Assembly (NCBI RefSeq): GCF_036021035.1
Contig: NZ_CP107930.1
Location: 1,302,001-1,366,000, forward strand
DNA length: 64,000 nucleotides
Source of the DNA: Kineococcus sp. NBC_00420
GTDB taxonomy: Bacteria > Actinomycetota > Actinomycetes > Actinomycetales > Kineococcaceae
Reading direction: 5' to 3'
Shown here: positions 7,037-15,500 of the stretch, piece after piece
Position numbering within the stretch: the first letter of the stretch is position 1
Layout: the number at the start of each line of letters is the position of its first letter
Translations under genes and position numbers: made by a program
The notes under the pieces: model-generated
Database searches by the model: none
The model's input: only the letters and a program-made list of their open reading frames with translations
Told to the model about the DNA's origin: nothing

Positions 7037-7297
7037 GTGTCCACGATGGAGGCCCCCGCGGCCGGCAGCGTCACGATGTTCACGACGACGTGGTGCGGCT
7101 ACTGCCGTCGCCTGAAGTCGCAGATGGACCGTGAAGGCATCAGCTACTCCGAGATCAACATCGAGGAGGTCCCGAACGCGGCCGAGTACGTGATGCAGGT
7201 CAACGGCGGCAACCAGACCGTGCCGACGCTGCTCTTCCCGGACGGGACCGCCGCGACGAACCCCTCCCTCGCCGAGGTCAAGGCCAAGCTCTCCTGA
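7037..7297 (+). CDS. mrx1: Mycoredoxin-1 (glutaredoxin-like)
   Basis: The 86-residue glutaredoxin-fold protein has the active site WCGYC (near residues 19-23), the cis-proline TVPTLLF and a C-terminal NPSLAEVKAKL. WCGYC is the mycoredoxin signature: it reduces mixed disulfides between proteins and mycothiol. mshB elsewhere in the window confirms that mycothiol is made. The GTG at 7037 has GAGGAGC 8 nt upstream; an ATG three codons later is an alternative. It stands divergent from uvrD2, as in M. tuberculosis (Rv3198A/Rv3198c). Confidence 0.9.
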   Translation: MSTMEAPAAGSVTMFTTTWCGYCRRLKSQMDREGISYSEINIEEVPNAAEYVMQVNGGNQTVPTLLFPDGTAATNPSLAEVKAKLS

Positions 7298-7923
7298 CCC
7301 CGAGCTTCCGGCCCACCGGTCCCCGCGAGTTCGCGGACCGGTGGGCCGTTTCGCTGCCCGCGGGCGCCTGCGTCGGCGTCGACGGCGCCGTCGACGCCGA
7401 CCGCGCCTGGTTCGCGGAGCACCTGGTGGCAGCGCTGCGAGACCGTGCCCGTCCGGTCCTGCAGGCGGACTGGTCGGGTTTCTGGCGTCCCCGGTCGCTG
7501 CGCTACGAGTTCGGTCGCGACGACCCCGACGCGTTCCACGACACCTGGCTGGACGTGCCGGGGCTCTACCGGGAGGTCCTGGAACCCCTCGGCGCGGAGC
7601 ACGACCGGTGGTGGGTCCCGTCGCTGTACGACCCCGCCACCGACCGGTCCTCCCGCGCGGCCCGTCGCGACGTCCCCGACGACGCCGTCCTGGTGTTCAC
7701 CGGCCCGTTCCTGCTGCGCGAGGACACCCGCTGGGGTTTCGACGCCGTGCTGCACCTGTCGACCTCGGACAACGCGATCCGTCGCCGGGTCCCGGCCGAC
7801 GACGCCGACAGGGTCCTCGGCGGGTGGAAGCGCTACCTGGACTCCAGCGAGCCCGTCGACCTCGCGACCGCGGTGCTGCGGTGCGAGGACCCCCGGCACC
7901 CGGCGGAACTGGTGCGGGAGTAG
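7294..7923 (+). CDS. Uridine kinase-like protein with a degenerate P-loop
   Basis: The reading frame codes for about 209 residues (TPSFRPTGPREFADRW...) resembling actinobacterial uridine-kinase-like P-loop proteins, with the lid-like RYEFGRDDPDAFHDTWLDV and the later GPFLLREDTRWGFDAVLHL. Where the Walker A (GxxxxGKT) should be there is VGVDGAVDADRAW, so the nucleotide-binding lysine is missing. The conserved N-terminus has no ATG or GTG; the first usable codon is a CTG at 7294 overlapping the mrx1 stop (CTGA), which suggests translational coupling. If only GTG is allowed, the start is 7426 and the first strand of the fold is lost. It is probably not an active kinase. Confidence 0.6.
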   Translation: MTPSFRPTGPREFADRWAVSLPAGACVGVDGAVDADRAWFAEHLVAALRDRARPVLQADWSGFWRPRSLRYEFGRDDPDAFHDTWLDVPGLYREVLEPLGAEHDRWWVPSLYDPATDRSSRAARRDVPDDAVLVFTGPFLLREDTRWGFDAVLHLSTSDNAIRRRVPADDADRVLGGWKRYLDSSEPVDLATAVLRCEDPRHPAELVRE

Positions 7924-7927
7924 CGGA

Positions 7928-8902
7928 TCAGGCCCAGGGCTTGTCGTCGGGAACGGGGATCGGCCCGCCGTACCAGGCCTCGATGAGACGCCGGGCGATG
8001 GAGACCCCCGGCGGCGGCAGGACCCGTCCGGCAGCGAGTTCTTCGGCGAGTTCCTCGCGGGTGAACCAGCGGGCGAGGGCGATCTCGTCGCCGTCGACCT
8101 TGATCTCCCGGGTCGTGGCGCGGGCGGCGAAACCCACCATGAGGCTCGCCGGGAACGGCCACGGCTGGCTACCGAGGTAGACGACGTCCTCGAGGCCGGG
8201 GCCGATGACGATGCCGGCCTCCTCGAACGCCTCGCGGCGCACGGTGTCCTCGAAGCACTCCCCCGGTTCGACGAAACCGGCGAGGACGGAGTAGCGGTTC
8301 TCCGGCCAGACCGGCTGGTGGCCCAGCAGGAGTTCGTCCTCGGGCGAGATGATGGCCATGATCACCGCGGCGTCGGTGCGCGGGAAGTGCTCCTTGCCGT
8401 CGGGTTCGACCTTCACCCATCCCGACGACGCGGCGGTCAACGGCTGACCGCTGCGCGGGGAGAACCGCGTCACGGCGTGCCAGTTGCCCATCGAGAGGGC
8501 CTCGGTGAACAATCCGGCGTCGCGGGCGGAGAGTTCCTCGCCGACCTCGCGCAGTCCCCGCCACTCCTCGCCGCCGCCGGCGCCGTCGGTGGCCTCGGGT
8601 TCGGCGTCGGCCGAGACGACCGCGACGTGGTGGACGCCCTCGTCGACGCCGAGGTAGAGCTGCAGGTCGTCGGGGCCGGGGGTGGGGACCTGGGCCGGGG
8701 CCCGGAGCACCAGCTTCAACCCCTCCGGAGTGCTCACGACGGGGGCGCGTCCGGCGTGGACCTGCAGGACGCGGGTGTCCGGCGAGGCCCAGAGCTCCTG
8801 CAGGTGCGAGGCCGGGACCCGGTTCACTCCGGCCCGGTCGACGTGCTGTCGGGACAGCGCCAGGTTGCGCAGGGGGGGACTCGGGAGGGGCACGGGGGTC
8901 AC
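7928..8902 (-). CDS. nudC: NADH pyrophosphatase NudC (Nudix), zinc ribbon lost
   Basis: The 324-residue product has a clear Nudix box, GFVEPGECFEDTVRREAFEE followed by AGI, and the NudC-specific SQPWPFPASLM motif, so it should cleave NAD(H) and possibly NAD-capped RNA. Two N-terminal segments are present. The usual four-cysteine zinc ribbon before YPRTDPAVI is altered: the sequence reads RFSPRSGQPLTAASSGW and then EHFPRTDAAVIM, with no cysteines. Structure there must be held without zinc. The GTG at 8902 lies 6 nt after TAAGGT, suggesting a leaderless message. It is divergent from the phosphotransferase gene; nudC in this neighbourhood matches M. tuberculosis Rv3199c. Confidence 0.9.
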   Translation of the reverse strand: MTPVPLPSPPLRNLALSRQHVDRAGVNRVPASHLQELWASPDTRVLQVHAGRAPVVSTPEGLKLVLRAPAQVPTPGPDDLQLYLGVDEGVHHVAVVSADAEPEATDGAGGGEEWRGLREVGEELSARDAGLFTEALSMGNWHAVTRFSPRSGQPLTAASSGWVKVEPDGKEHFPRTDAAVIMAIISPEDELLLGHQPVWPENRYSVLAGFVEPGECFEDTVRREAFEEAGIVIGPGLEDVVYLGSQPWPFPASLMVGFAARATTREIKVDGDEIALARWFTREELAEELAAGRVLPPPGVSIARRLIEAWYGGPIPVPDDKPWA

Positions 8903-8908
8903 ACCTGC

Positions 8909-8914
8909 ACCTTA
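8909..8914 (-). promoter_or_regulatory. -10 element (TAAGGT) for nudC, leaderless
   Basis: TAAGGT on the minus strand ends 6 nt before the nudC GTG at 8902. Confidence 0.55.
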
Positions 8915-8931
8915 TGCAGGCCCTCGCGCAA

Positions 8932-8937
8932 TACCGT
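8932..8937 (+). promoter_or_regulatory. -10 element (TACCGT) for the phosphotransferase gene, leaderless
   Basis: TACCGT ends 6 nt before the GTG at 8944, only 18 bp from the opposed nudC -10. The two divergent promoters therefore overlap back to back and may compete. Confidence 0.55.
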
Positions 8938-8943
8938 GGGGGT

Positions 8944-9861
8944 GTGCCCGTCCGCTCGCCCCGTGTCCTCGCCGCCCTCGCCACCGCTGCCGTGCGGGGT
9001 CTGGACGTGGTCGCGACCGGTCCCACGGATGCCGACGGCGCGGACTTCGACGTCGCCGTCGTGGTGGACGGCGAGGGCCGCAGGTTCGTCGTGCGCACTC
9101 CGCGCCGGCCCGCGGCGGCCGCCGCGCTGGACGCCGAGGTGGAACTGCTCGCCGGCCTCGTCGAGCCGTTGCCGTTCGCCGTCCCCGAACCCGCCGGGAC
9201 CCTCGCCCTGCCCGAGGGTGGGCGGTGCGTCGTGCACCGCGAGCTCCCGGGATCCCCGCTCGACCCGGGGGACCTGCGGCCGGGCCCGGGACTCGCCGCC
9301 TCGATCGGCATCGGGCTCGCTGCGCTGCACCAGATCGACACCGGGGTCTTCAGCGACGCCGGGGTGCCCGTGTACGACGCCGAGGAGTACCGCAAGCGGC
9401 GGCTGTCCGAACTCGACCGCGCCGCCTCGACCGGTCACGTCCCGCCGCGGTTGCTGACCCGCTGGGAGGTCCTCATGGAGGACGTCTCGCACTGGCGGTT
9501 CGCGGCCACCCCGATCCACGGCGACCTCGTCGGTGAGCACGTGCGCACGGACGGCTCCCGGCTCACCGGCATCACCGGCTGGGTCGACGCGAAGATCGCC
9601 GACCCCGCCGACGACTTCGCCTGGCTGGCCGTCGGGGCCGACCCCGACGCGCTCGAGTCGGTCCTGGAGGCCTACGCCCACGCGCGCCACGAACCGCCGG
9701 ACCCCGACCTGCTGCTGCGGGCCCGCCTCGCCGGCGAGCTCGCCCTCGCCCGCTGGTTGCTGCTGGGGTTGCGGATCGAGGACGCCGAGATCGTCGAGGA
9801 CGCCCGGCGGATGCTGGACGACCTCGACGCGCACGCGGACGCCAACCCGTTGGGTTCCTGA
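8944..9861 (+). CDS. APH-fold phosphotransferase (macrolide 2'-phosphotransferase-like)
   Basis: The product (about 305 residues, MPVRSPRVLAAL...) has the aminoglycoside/macrolide phosphotransferase fold: RRFVVRTPRR (nucleotide-lobe strand with a basic residue), the Brenner-type IHGDLVGEH and the metal-binding TGWVDAKIADPADDFAWL. The usual Asn of HGDxxxxN is replaced by His. Members near nudC are conserved in many actinobacteria, so this is more likely a housekeeping kinase than a resistance gene. The GTG at 8944 is chosen because of the -10 hexamer; an ATG at 8914 is in frame but would lie before that hexamer. Confidence 0.75.
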   Translation: MPVRSPRVLAALATAAVRGLDVVATGPTDADGADFDVAVVVDGEGRRFVVRTPRRPAAAAALDAEVELLAGLVEPLPFAVPEPAGTLALPEGGRCVVHRELPGSPLDPGDLRPGPGLAASIGIGLAALHQIDTGVFSDAGVPVYDAEEYRKRRLSELDRAASTGHVPPRLLTRWEVLMEDVSHWRFAATPIHGDLVGEHVRTDGSRLTGITGWVDAKIADPADDFAWLAVGADPDALESVLEAYAHARHEPPDPDLLLRARLAGELALARWLLLGLRIEDAEIVEDARRMLDDLDAHADANPLGS

Positions 9862-9865
9862 CCCC

Positions 9866-10639
9866 GTGCACCTGCGCATCGCCTCGGTCAACGCGGCCTC
9901 CGGTCGCGACCTCGCCTCCGGCGCCGTCGACTCCTTCGTCCTGACCACGGCGGTCGCGGCGCTGGACGCCGACGTCGTCGCGGTGCAGGAGGTCGACCAC
10001 CTGCTCCCCCGCAGCGCACGGGCGGACCAGACGGCGCTGCTCGCGCAGGCCACCGGGTCCACCGGGCGGTTCGTCGCCACCGTCCACGGCACTCCCGGTA
10101 CGCCGCAGGGCTTCTACCCGGCCGACGCGACCGTGGCCGGGGAACCGTCCTACGGCATCGCCCTGCTGTCGCGGTTGCCGGTCCTGGAGTGGCGCGAGGA
10201 ACGGATGGCTCCCGGTCGCGCGAGGCTGCCGCTGCCCGTCCCGGGCGCCGGCTTGCGCTGGATCCCGGACGAGCCGCGAGCCGTCGTCGCGGCCGTCGTG
10301 GGGACGGCGATCGGACCGGTGAGCGTCCTCGGGACCCACCTCTCGTTCTCGCCGCTCCGCTCGGTCGCGCAGTTGCGGGCCGTCCGGCGCTTCGCCGAGT
10401 CGCTGCCGCGCCCCCTCGTCCTGCTCGGGGACCTGAACCTGCCGCCGGGCGTCGTCCACCGGGTCCTGCCCTGGCGGCCCCTCGTCACCGGCCCGACGTT
10501 CCCCGCCCCCGCACCGAAGGTGCAGCTCGACCACGCCCTCGCCGACGGGCTGCCGGACTCCGTGCGGGTCACGGCGCGCATCGAGCAGGTGGGTGGGAGC
10601 GATCACCGGGGTGTGATCGTGGACCTGACCTTCGACTGA
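9866..10639 (+). CDS. Endonuclease/exonuclease/phosphatase (EEP) family protein
   Basis: The 257-residue product has EEP-superfamily landmarks in order: LRIASVNA at the start, VVAVQEVDHL (catalytic Glu for metal), PSYGIALLSRLPV, GTHLSFSP, LLGDLNLPP (Asp/Asn) and the terminal GGSDHRGVIVDL (catalytic Asp-His). It would hydrolyse phosphodiester bonds, but nucleic acid versus lipid or small-molecule substrate cannot be told. No signal peptide. The GTG at 9866 comes 4 nt after the stop of the phosphotransferase gene, indicating one transcript. Confidence 0.82.
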   Translation: MHLRIASVNAASGRDLASGAVDSFVLTTAVAALDADVVAVQEVDHLLPRSARADQTALLAQATGSTGRFVATVHGTPGTPQGFYPADATVAGEPSYGIALLSRLPVLEWREERMAPGRARLPLPVPGAGLRWIPDEPRAVVAAVVGTAIGPVSVLGTHLSFSPLRSVAQLRAVRRFAESLPRPLVLLGDLNLPPGVVHRVLPWRPLVTGPTFPAPAPKVQLDHALADGLPDSVRVTARIEQVGGSDHRGVIVDLTFD

Positions 10640-11146
10640 TGTCCCGCCGCACGGTCCCGGGCGCGGAGCCACCTCGAGTCGTCGCTCTCACCCGGGACAC
10701 GCACGACCCGACGTGCCTCGCCGCGTCCTGGGGCGGCTTGCTGGACCGGCCTGCCACGCCGGACGCCCTCCTCCCCGGCTCGGCCACCCAGCCGGGTCCC
10801 CGGTTCGTCCGGAGCAGCAGAGTGCCGGTCTCCTCGTCCACCGCTGGTGCCGCGTCCCCGACGACGAGGACAGCGAGGCCGCTCCCGCCTGACCCGTCGC
10901 ACCCACCGATGTCACCACCTCCCGTGAGACACGGGTCACACGAGGGCGGGATCCCGGCACCTGGTACGGCGTCGAGTGAGGCGTGGAGGTGACGATCTCG
11001 TCGCCAGGGCGCCCGGTTCGTCGCACCCACACCTCACTCCACGTGGTGACACCGATGGGTGTCCCACCGGGGGCCGCCTCGGGCGGACCGGGGAGGGTGT
11101 GGAGCTGGCCGACCCCGACGGCGACGGGTTCCGCCTCCTCCCGTGA
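10639..11146 (+). pseudogene. Decayed VOC/glyoxalase-family gene
   Basis: An ATG overlapping the previous stop (TGATG) opens a frame reading VVALTRDTHDPTCLAASWGG and LLPGSATQPGPRFV, a clear N-terminus of two-domain VOC proteins. Similarity then fades. Near 10985-11050 a segment VTISSPGRP...TSLHVVTP resembles the second domain start, and after a frame change the end reads VELADPDGDGFRLLP followed by a stop at 11144-11146. Intact homologues of this type are roughly 230-250 residues; here about 170 codons' worth remain in different frames. I read it as a pseudogene with deletions and at least one frameshift. A sequencing error is possible for the last shift but would not explain the missing middle. 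Confidence 0.7.
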
Positions 11147-11153
11147 GCACGGA

Positions 11154-11840
11154 TCAGGACCGCGGCGCGAGGCGGAGGACGAGGTCACGCACCTCGGCCG
11201 GCCGGGACAGGAACGGGTGGTGGCCGGCGTCGATCTCGACGACGGCATCCGCGCGGGCGGCGTGCTCGCGTTGCCGCCGCGGCGGGGTCCCGCGGTCCTG
11301 GGTGCAGACGAGGTAGGTGGTGGGCAGGGCCTGCCACGCGGCGGTGGTGACGGTTGCCGAGGTCACCTCGACGTTCTGCCGGGCGAGGTGGCGCTCCCCC
11401 TCGGCCCGGACCTCGGGGTCGCAGTCGTGCAGGAACGTGTCGACGAGGAGTTCCGGGCGCACCCCGAACGTGCCGGCGTCGACGTCCACGTCGAGGAAGG
11501 GCGAGGGCCCCTCACCGAAGTCGGCGAGGCCCTGGCCGACCTCGGGCAGGTAGCTGGAGACCAGCAGCAGGTGGCGCACCGAGGTGATCCCCGCAGCAGC
11601 CTGCGCGGTGACGATCCCGCCGTAGCTGTGGGCGACGACCACCGTCGGTTCGTCGCTGTCCTGCAGCACCCCCCGCACCGCGGCGACGTCCTCGGCGAAA
11701 CCACCCGAGCCACCCTCGCCGCAACTGGGCAGCAGCGGCGAGACGCTGCGGACACCGCGCTCCTGCAACAGGTCCGCGGTCCGGTGCCACCACCACGACC
11801 CGTCCTTCACACACGCCCCGTGCACGAACACGACCCTCAT
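11154..11840 (-). CDS. Alpha/beta hydrolase (EstC/YdeN-like)
   Basis: The 228-residue product starts MRVVFVHGACVKDGSWWWH (oxyanion HG near residue 8) and has the nucleophile elbow AHSYGGIV, then a late Asp and the histidine in AGHHPFLSRP. It belongs to the small cytoplasmic alpha/beta hydrolases related to salicylate-esterase/EstC-like enzymes; the substrate is not known. The ATG at 11840 is chosen because upstream sequence is promoter DNA. It is divergent from a TetR gene 67 bp away with a palindrome between them, so the TetR protein very likely controls it. Confidence 0.85.
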   Translation of the reverse strand: MRVVFVHGACVKDGSWWWHRTADLLQERGVRSVSPLLPSCGEGGSGGFAEDVAAVRGVLQDSDEPTVVVAHSYGGIVTAQAAAGITSVRHLLLVSSYLPEVGQGLADFGEGPSPFLDVDVDAGTFGVRPELLVDTFLHDCDPEVRAEGERHLARQNVEVTSATVTTAAWQALPTTYLVCTQDRGTPPRRQREHAARADAVVEIDAGHHPFLSRPAEVRDLVLRLAPRS

Positions 11841-11876
11841 CCCGACCTCCACGCTCGTCCGGCGACCAACGCTAGA

Positions 11877-11892
11877 CGTAGCGATCGTTACG
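11877..11892. promoter_or_regulatory. Palindromic operator between hydrolase and TetR genes
   Basis: CGTAGCGATCGTTACG is a 16-bp palindrome with a single mismatched pair, centred between the divergent starts at 11840 and 11908 and 3 bp from the TetR -10 hexamer. This is the usual setting for a TetR dimer repressing itself and its neighbour. Confidence 0.65.
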
Positions 11893-11895
11893 CGA

Positions 11896-11901
11896 AAAGA
11901 T
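11896..11901 (+). promoter_or_regulatory. -10 element (AAAGAT) for the TetR gene, leaderless
   Basis: AAAGAT ends 6 nt before the ATG at 11908 and sits beside the palindromic operator. Confidence 0.4.
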
Positions 11902-11907
11902 CCGGGG

Positions 11908-12540
11908 ATGGGCCGTCGACCGCAGCCACAACGGAAGGAGGAACTGCTCGACGCCTGCGCCGACCACGCCCTCGCCCACGGCCTCCCCGACCGGCTCGGG
12001 CCGTTCGTCACCGCCACCGGGACCTCGGCGCGGATGCTGATCTACCACTTCGGCACCCGCGACGCCCTGCTGCGCGCGGTCCTCGGCCGGGCCCGACAGC
12101 GACAGCTCGACGGGTTCCGCGACCTGCTCCGGCCACGACCCGACGAGCCGTACCGCGACACCCTCACCCGGGCGTGGACGGCGATCACCGGAGCGGACGG
12201 GCAGCCCTACCTGCGGATGTTCGGGGAACTGCGCGAGAGCACCGTCGAGCCGTTGTGGCCGGAACTACGCCGGGCCGCGACGACCGACTGGCTCGAACCC
12301 CTCGAGGACGGACTGCGGACCCTCGAGCGCCCGGACCTCGCGACCCTCGTCCTGGCCGTGATCCGCGGACTGATCACCGACCTGCACGCCACCGGCGACC
12401 GGGACCGCACCGACCGCGCGTTCCGGCAGTTCCTCGCGACCCTGGGCGACTACCCGACCGGGACGGAACGGACCAGTCGTTCCAGGTCGTCCGCGCCCAG
12501 CAGGTCGACGGGCCGGACCGTCGCACCCGTCGAGGCGTAG
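11908..12540 (+). CDS. TetR-family transcriptional regulator
   Basis: The 210-residue protein has an N-terminal TetR DNA-binding domain (RKEELLDACADHALAHG, then the recognition part TSARMLIYHFGTRDALL) and an all-helical ligand-binding domain. It probably represses itself and the divergent hydrolase through the palindrome at 11877. The last about 30 residues are Ser/Arg-rich and lie opposite the 3' end of adnB (91-bp tail-to-tail overlap), so that tail may be a recent extension. The ligand is unknown. Confidence 0.85.
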   Translation: MGRRPQPQRKEELLDACADHALAHGLPDRLGPFVTATGTSARMLIYHFGTRDALLRAVLGRARQRQLDGFRDLLRPRPDEPYRDTLTRAWTAITGADGQPYLRMFGELRESTVEPLWPELRRAATTDWLEPLEDGLRTLERPDLATLVLAVIRGLITDLHATGDRDRTDRAFRQFLATLGDYPTGTERTSRSRSSAPSRSTGRTVAPVEA

Positions 12541-15500
12541 AAGAACGCCGCGCTGACGTCCTCCAGCGGAACTCCCTGCCACCGCGACCAGGCCAGGCGG
12601 TAGACCGCGAGCTGGACGTCGCGGGCACGCGCCCCGTCCCCCTCCGGCGGTCGGCCCGTCTTCCAGTCCACGACGTCCCACCGGGTCCTCCCGGCCGAGA
12701 CCGTCGAGAAGACCGCGTCGATCCGGCCCCGCACCACGAGGTCGGCGACGGGGGTCTCCACCGACACCTCGACGGCGACCGGGTCCCGCGAGGCCCACTC
12801 CGAGGCGAGGAAGCGACGCTGCAGCGCCACGAGCTCCGCGTCGTCGGCGGCGTCCTCGTCGGCCGCACCGGGGAGGTCGACCAGGTCGAGCAGCGAACTC
12901 GCGGTGAAGCGCTGCTCCAGCCAGGCGTGGAACGCCGTCCCCCGACGGGTCGCCGGACGGGGTTCCAGCGGGACGGGCCGTCGCAGTTGCAGGGCCAACG
13001 CGTCGGCGTCCTGGGCCAGCGCCACCAGCCGCGACGCGGAGAGGTGCTTGGGCAGGAGCACCCCGGGGGCGTCGTGGGCCCGGGCGCGCTCGGCCAGCAG
13101 CAACCGGCTCTGCTCGCCCCAGGACAACGTCTCCTCGTCGACCTCGTCCACCTCCTCGACCTCGTCCAGGGTGGTCGTCGCGGCCATCGCGGCGCGGACG
13201 AGGGCGGCCCCCGCGTCCACGTCGCCGCGTCGGGAGGCGAGCGGATCGACCGGCCAGACGACGCGCTGCGGGTTCGCCGTCCGCGGGTTCGGCGCGTCGG
13301 GCTCCGGCGGGGCCGCCGGCGGCAGCACCACGAGCCCGGGAACGGCGCCGGGCGGGGCCTCGAGGACCTCGCGCAGGAACCGGGAGGGCTCCCGGGGCCT
13401 CGTCGCATCGTCCCAGTAGGCCCCGGACAGCAGGAGTTCCTCCTTGGCCCGGGTGAACGCGACGTAGGCGAGACGGCGTTCCTCGGCGAGCTGGTGCTCA
13501 CCGCAGGCGGCGAGGAACTGCTCGCGGGCGGTGTCGAGCTCCTTCTGGGTGTCGGCACCCTCGATGTCGAAGTGCGGCAGGCTGGAGCGGTCCCCGCGCA
13601 GCGGGTAGGGCAGGACGCCCAGCGAACCCATGCCGCCCAGCCACCCCGGTGCGGTCTCCCCCGTGGCGGGGAACGACTTCTCGACGAGCCCGGGCACGGC
13701 GACGACGTCCCACTCCAGCCCCTTGCTGGCGTGCACGGTGAGCAGCTGGACGGCGTCGGTCGCCACGTCGGAGGCTCCGGGTTCCAGTCCGCGCTCGCGG
13801 ACCTCGGCCGCGTCCAGCCAGGACAGGAAACCCCCCAGCCCCGGCCGCTGCGACCCCGCCGAGAACGACGCGGCCGCGTCGGCGAGGGCGTCGAGGTTGC
13901 TGCGGGCGAAGGCCGGGGAACTGCCCGGCCGGGCCGCCACCTCGACGTCGAGCAGCAGGGCACGTTCGACCTCGCCGACCAGGTCGGCGACGGGCAGGTG
14001 GGTCCGGCTGCGCAACCGGCGCAGGGCGGCGGCGAGCCGGGACAGCCGAGCGTGCGCCCGGGCGGACAACCCACGACCGTCCGGGCCGGTCCAGCCGGCG
14101 CCCGGGAGGTCGTCCAGGGCCTCCACGAGACTCACCGACTCGACCTCGTCGGGCAGGACGACGACGTCCTCGCCCGGTTCGTGCGGGTCCAGCGGCAGCG
14201 CGTTGCGCTGCCGCTGGAGCTGACGGGCCCACACCCCCAGCGCCGCGAGGTCGCGGGCGCCGAGGCGCCAGCGGGCACCGGTCAGCAACCGCGCGAGGTG
14301 GTCGCCACGACCCGGGTCGTGCAGGACGTGCAGGGTCGCGACCACGTCGACGACCTCCGGGGTCGAGAGCAGTCCCCCGAGCCCGACGACCTCGACGGGC
14401 AGCCCGGCGTCGCGCAACGCGCGCTGCAGCACCACGAACTGGCTCCGCTTGCGGCACAGCACCGCCGCGGTGCGACGGGGTCTGGGATCGGCCCCCTCCA
14501 CCCGGCGCTGGACGGCGAGCCGCTCGGAGTCGGCGCGCCACACCTCGGCGAGGCGGGCGGCGACCTCGGCGGCCTCCTCCTCGACCGTCGCGGCGAACGT
14601 CGCCCGCACCCGGCCGGTCCCGGCGCCCGGACGCGGGCGCAGCACCGCGACCGTCCCCGCCGTGAGCGCCGCGTTCAACGGCTCGGCGACGACGTTGGCG
14701 GCGGCGAGGACGCCCTCGTCGTTGCGCCAGCTCGTCGCGAGCGGCAGCTGGGCGGCGGGGGTGTCGTCGAGGCGGCGGAAGTGGGCGGGGAAGCTCACGA
14801 GGTTCCCCGCGCTGGCGCCGCGCCAGCCGTAGATGGACTGGTGCGGGTCGCCCACGGCCGTCACCGGGTGCCCGTCCCCGAACAGCGAACGCAGCAGGGC
14901 GAGCTGGGCGTAGGAGGTGTCCTGGTACTCGTCCAGCAGCACGATCCGGTGCTTCGCCCTCTCCGCCGCGGCGACGGCCGGGACCTCGCGGGCCAGGCGG
15001 GCGGCGAGCAGCACCTGGTCGCCGAAGTCGAGCTGCTCCGCGTCGCGCTTGCGGCGCTCGTACTCGGCGAGCAGCGGGACGACGACCTTGCGGGCCTGCT
15101 GGACGGCCAGGAGGTCGCGGACCTTGGCGTAGGGCTCCCCCGGGACGTGCGCGCCGAGCTTCGCGATGCTCCTGTCGTCCTTGGGCAGCGTCTTGACGTG
15201 GGCGTCGATCCCGTCGACGAAGGACAGCACGTCGGCGGGGTCGACGAGGTGCTCGGCGCACTCCCCCGCCAGCTGGAGCAGCGCCGCGGCCAGGGTGCTC
15301 GGTGCGGCCTCGACGCCGGGCAGGTCGCCGCGCCAGGTCTCCACGACGTCGGAGGCCAGCTGCCACGCGCCCGCGTCGGACAGGACGGTGGACTGCGGTT
15401 CGATGCCCATCCGCAGCCCGTGGTCGATCACGAGCGAGGCGGCGTAGGCGTGGTACGTCGAGACGACCGGTTCCCCCTCGCCCAACGCGTCGTCGGCGGC

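Noticed and set aside
10569-11030. Minus-strand ORF inside the VOC remnant
   Set aside because: The VOC similarity is on the plus strand; the minus product has no ribosome site or recognisable feature.
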